From Zygnema cylindricum (lineage: Eukaryota > Streptophyta > Zygnematophyceae > Zygnematales > Zygnemataceae): a DNA stretch of 64,000 nucleotides. How positions within the stretch are numbered: position 1 is the first letter of the stretch; every line of letters begins with the position of its first letter. This document shows positions 63,206 through 64,000 of the stretch, piece by piece. Both the position numbers and the translations under genes were made by a program. The notes beneath the pieces were generated by a model. The model did not search any database. It was not told where the DNA came from and worked only from the letters and a program-made list of their open reading frames with translations. The stretch is taken from assembly GCA_037447655.1 (NCBI GenBank), contig JBBHKE010002493.1, positions 109,341 through 173,340 of the forward strand, given 5' to 3'.

Positions 63206-64000
63206 ATGAAGGCACTTGTGGTCACAAAAGTGAAAAGAGACACCGAGGACGAGTCCTCTAACGAAGAGGATGGGGAGCTTCTTCTTCACGAGAGTCTAGA
63301 GGAGAAAGAGATCCCTTGGAAACAAAAGTGTGCTCTCGGAGCAATTCGAGAAGCTCCACAAGAAAGATGGATCATCGAATCAGGTGCATCCATGCATATG
63401 TGTCTTGAAAAGCACTTCTTTACTAAGATAAGTTAGATCCTTACTGTAAAGATAGAGTATGGGGATGGGAGAGTGGTTACTACAGATATAGTGGGATCAG
63501 TAGATCTGAAAGTCTTAGTGGAGTGTAAGAATTTTATACTCACCTTCTCAGATGTACTCTACATTGCCCAACTGAGTAAAAATCTTGTCTCTACGTCTGT
63601 GTTAGATGACAAAGAGTTTGATACCTTCACTAGCAAGGGAGTCTTTACTGCTAAGTATGGAGATGAAGTCTATTTCACGGCACATAAGGGTAGCGAAGGA
63701 ATGTTTAAGCTTAATATGAGTAATGAAAAGAAAAATACTTACTATGTTGGTGTTCCAAAGTTGATGATTTAGCATAAGCGGTTGGGGCATGTGCATTTTC
63801 ATAGGGTGAGGGAAATTAAGAATCTTGGTGGAGTAGAAGGCATTAAGTTTGAGGATAATGAAATGGTGGATGATTCTAGTGGTTTTGCTCAAGGTAAGGC
63901 TCATAGACTTCCCTTTCCTAAAGCCGCCACATATAGGGGTGATAAAGTACTAGATTTGGTCCACATAGATATCTTGAGACTTGCAAAAGTACCTATGTCG
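63206..64000 (+). pseudogene. copia-K protease and integrase start
   Basis: The protease active site reads WIIESGASMHMC: the catalytic Asp is Glu. TAG near 63433. Integrase N-terminus: VPKLMI-stop-HKRLGHVHFHRV; the Cys pair block reads DSSGFAQGKAHRLPF, losing both zinc-binding Cys. LVHIDILRLAKVP follows at the window end. Confidence 0.84.

Larger units (their letters stand above)
61237..64000 (+). mobile_element. copia-K, copia element cut by the window end
   Basis: 5' LTR 61237-62241, PBS 62242-62254, then gag, protease and the start of integrase to the window end. The left flank TGTAT (61232-61236) should recur after its 3' LTR beyond 64000. Same group as D and G, with heavier decay. Confidence 0.88.

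Noticed and set aside
1-64000. Fungal RIP as the source of the stops
   Set aside because: C-to-T changes occur in CG and CHG contexts and are moderate, not the dense CpA changes expected; other evidence favours a plant. Not fully excluded.

Overview
The window looks like plant nuclear heterochromatin or intergenic DNA made almost entirely of decayed, nested retrotransposons; I found no intact host gene, no rRNA and no CRISPR. Evidence for a plant-like host is indirect. The primer-binding sites match the anticodon region of plant-type initiator tRNA-Met. The LTRs carry G-box/ACGT motifs. A LINE-like C-terminal protein region resembles ones I associate with non-flowering land plants. Many premature stops are C-to-T changes in CGA and CAG contexts, as expected from plant-style cytosine methylation. 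The species cannot be named from the sequence.

Layout. 1-16739: minus-strand copia-Z sits in a minus-strand gypsy element (16740-18937). Plus-strand copia-A (4360-16456) sits inside the 5' LTR of Z, and minus-strand copia-B (6231-11866) sits inside A, so nesting is four deep. 19087-21792: a remnant of a second copia lineage (copia-C). 21793-26430: an LTR fragment and truncated copia-E, whose LTR is interrupted by a solo LTR (22874-23881) and whose pol carries a SINE-like insert. 26914-27560, 34019-34198, 35217-35363 and the start of 41741 onward are four pieces of one LINE-like 3' region, split by copia-F (27561-34018), a solo LTR (34199-35216) and copia-D (35364-41740). 42379-43581 plus 61106 onward is a long inverted-repeat (foldback) element split by copia-G (43582-61100). 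G in turn holds a solo LTR of the C lineage (H, 46405-47408), a gag-only derivative (I, 48369-52572), an LTR fragment (52894-53170) and copia-J (54685-61033). Copia-K starts at 61237 and runs off the window. Target-site duplications (TSDs) of 5 bp, exact or with one or two mismatches, support most of these boundaries.

How the elements are built. The elements share one plan: LTRs of about 1.0-1.16 kb, a half-tRNA primer-binding site (complementary to the initiator-Met anticodon loop, consensus GGTTATGGGCCCA), one gag-protease-integrase-RT-RNase H frame, and a purine tract AGAAAATAAGGGGAG before the 3' LTR. Where it survives, the gag ATG lies about 20 nt inside the LTR, so gag is translated through the primer-binding site. 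All copies have stops, frameshifts or deletions, so none appears autonomous now.

The most unusual signal is in the LTRs. Nearly every LTR, across several diverged families, carries a tRNA-like module antisense to the element: an A-box-like block, a B-box-like block (GGTTCGAGTCC, GGTTCAAATCC or GGATCAAATCC) and a run of four or more T just beyond. Two independent insertions (copia-A into the LTR of Z, and the solo LTR into the LTR of E) lie exactly 6 nt after the same GGTTAAGGC block of such a module. This suggests Pol III-type units inside LTRs that may also be integration targets.
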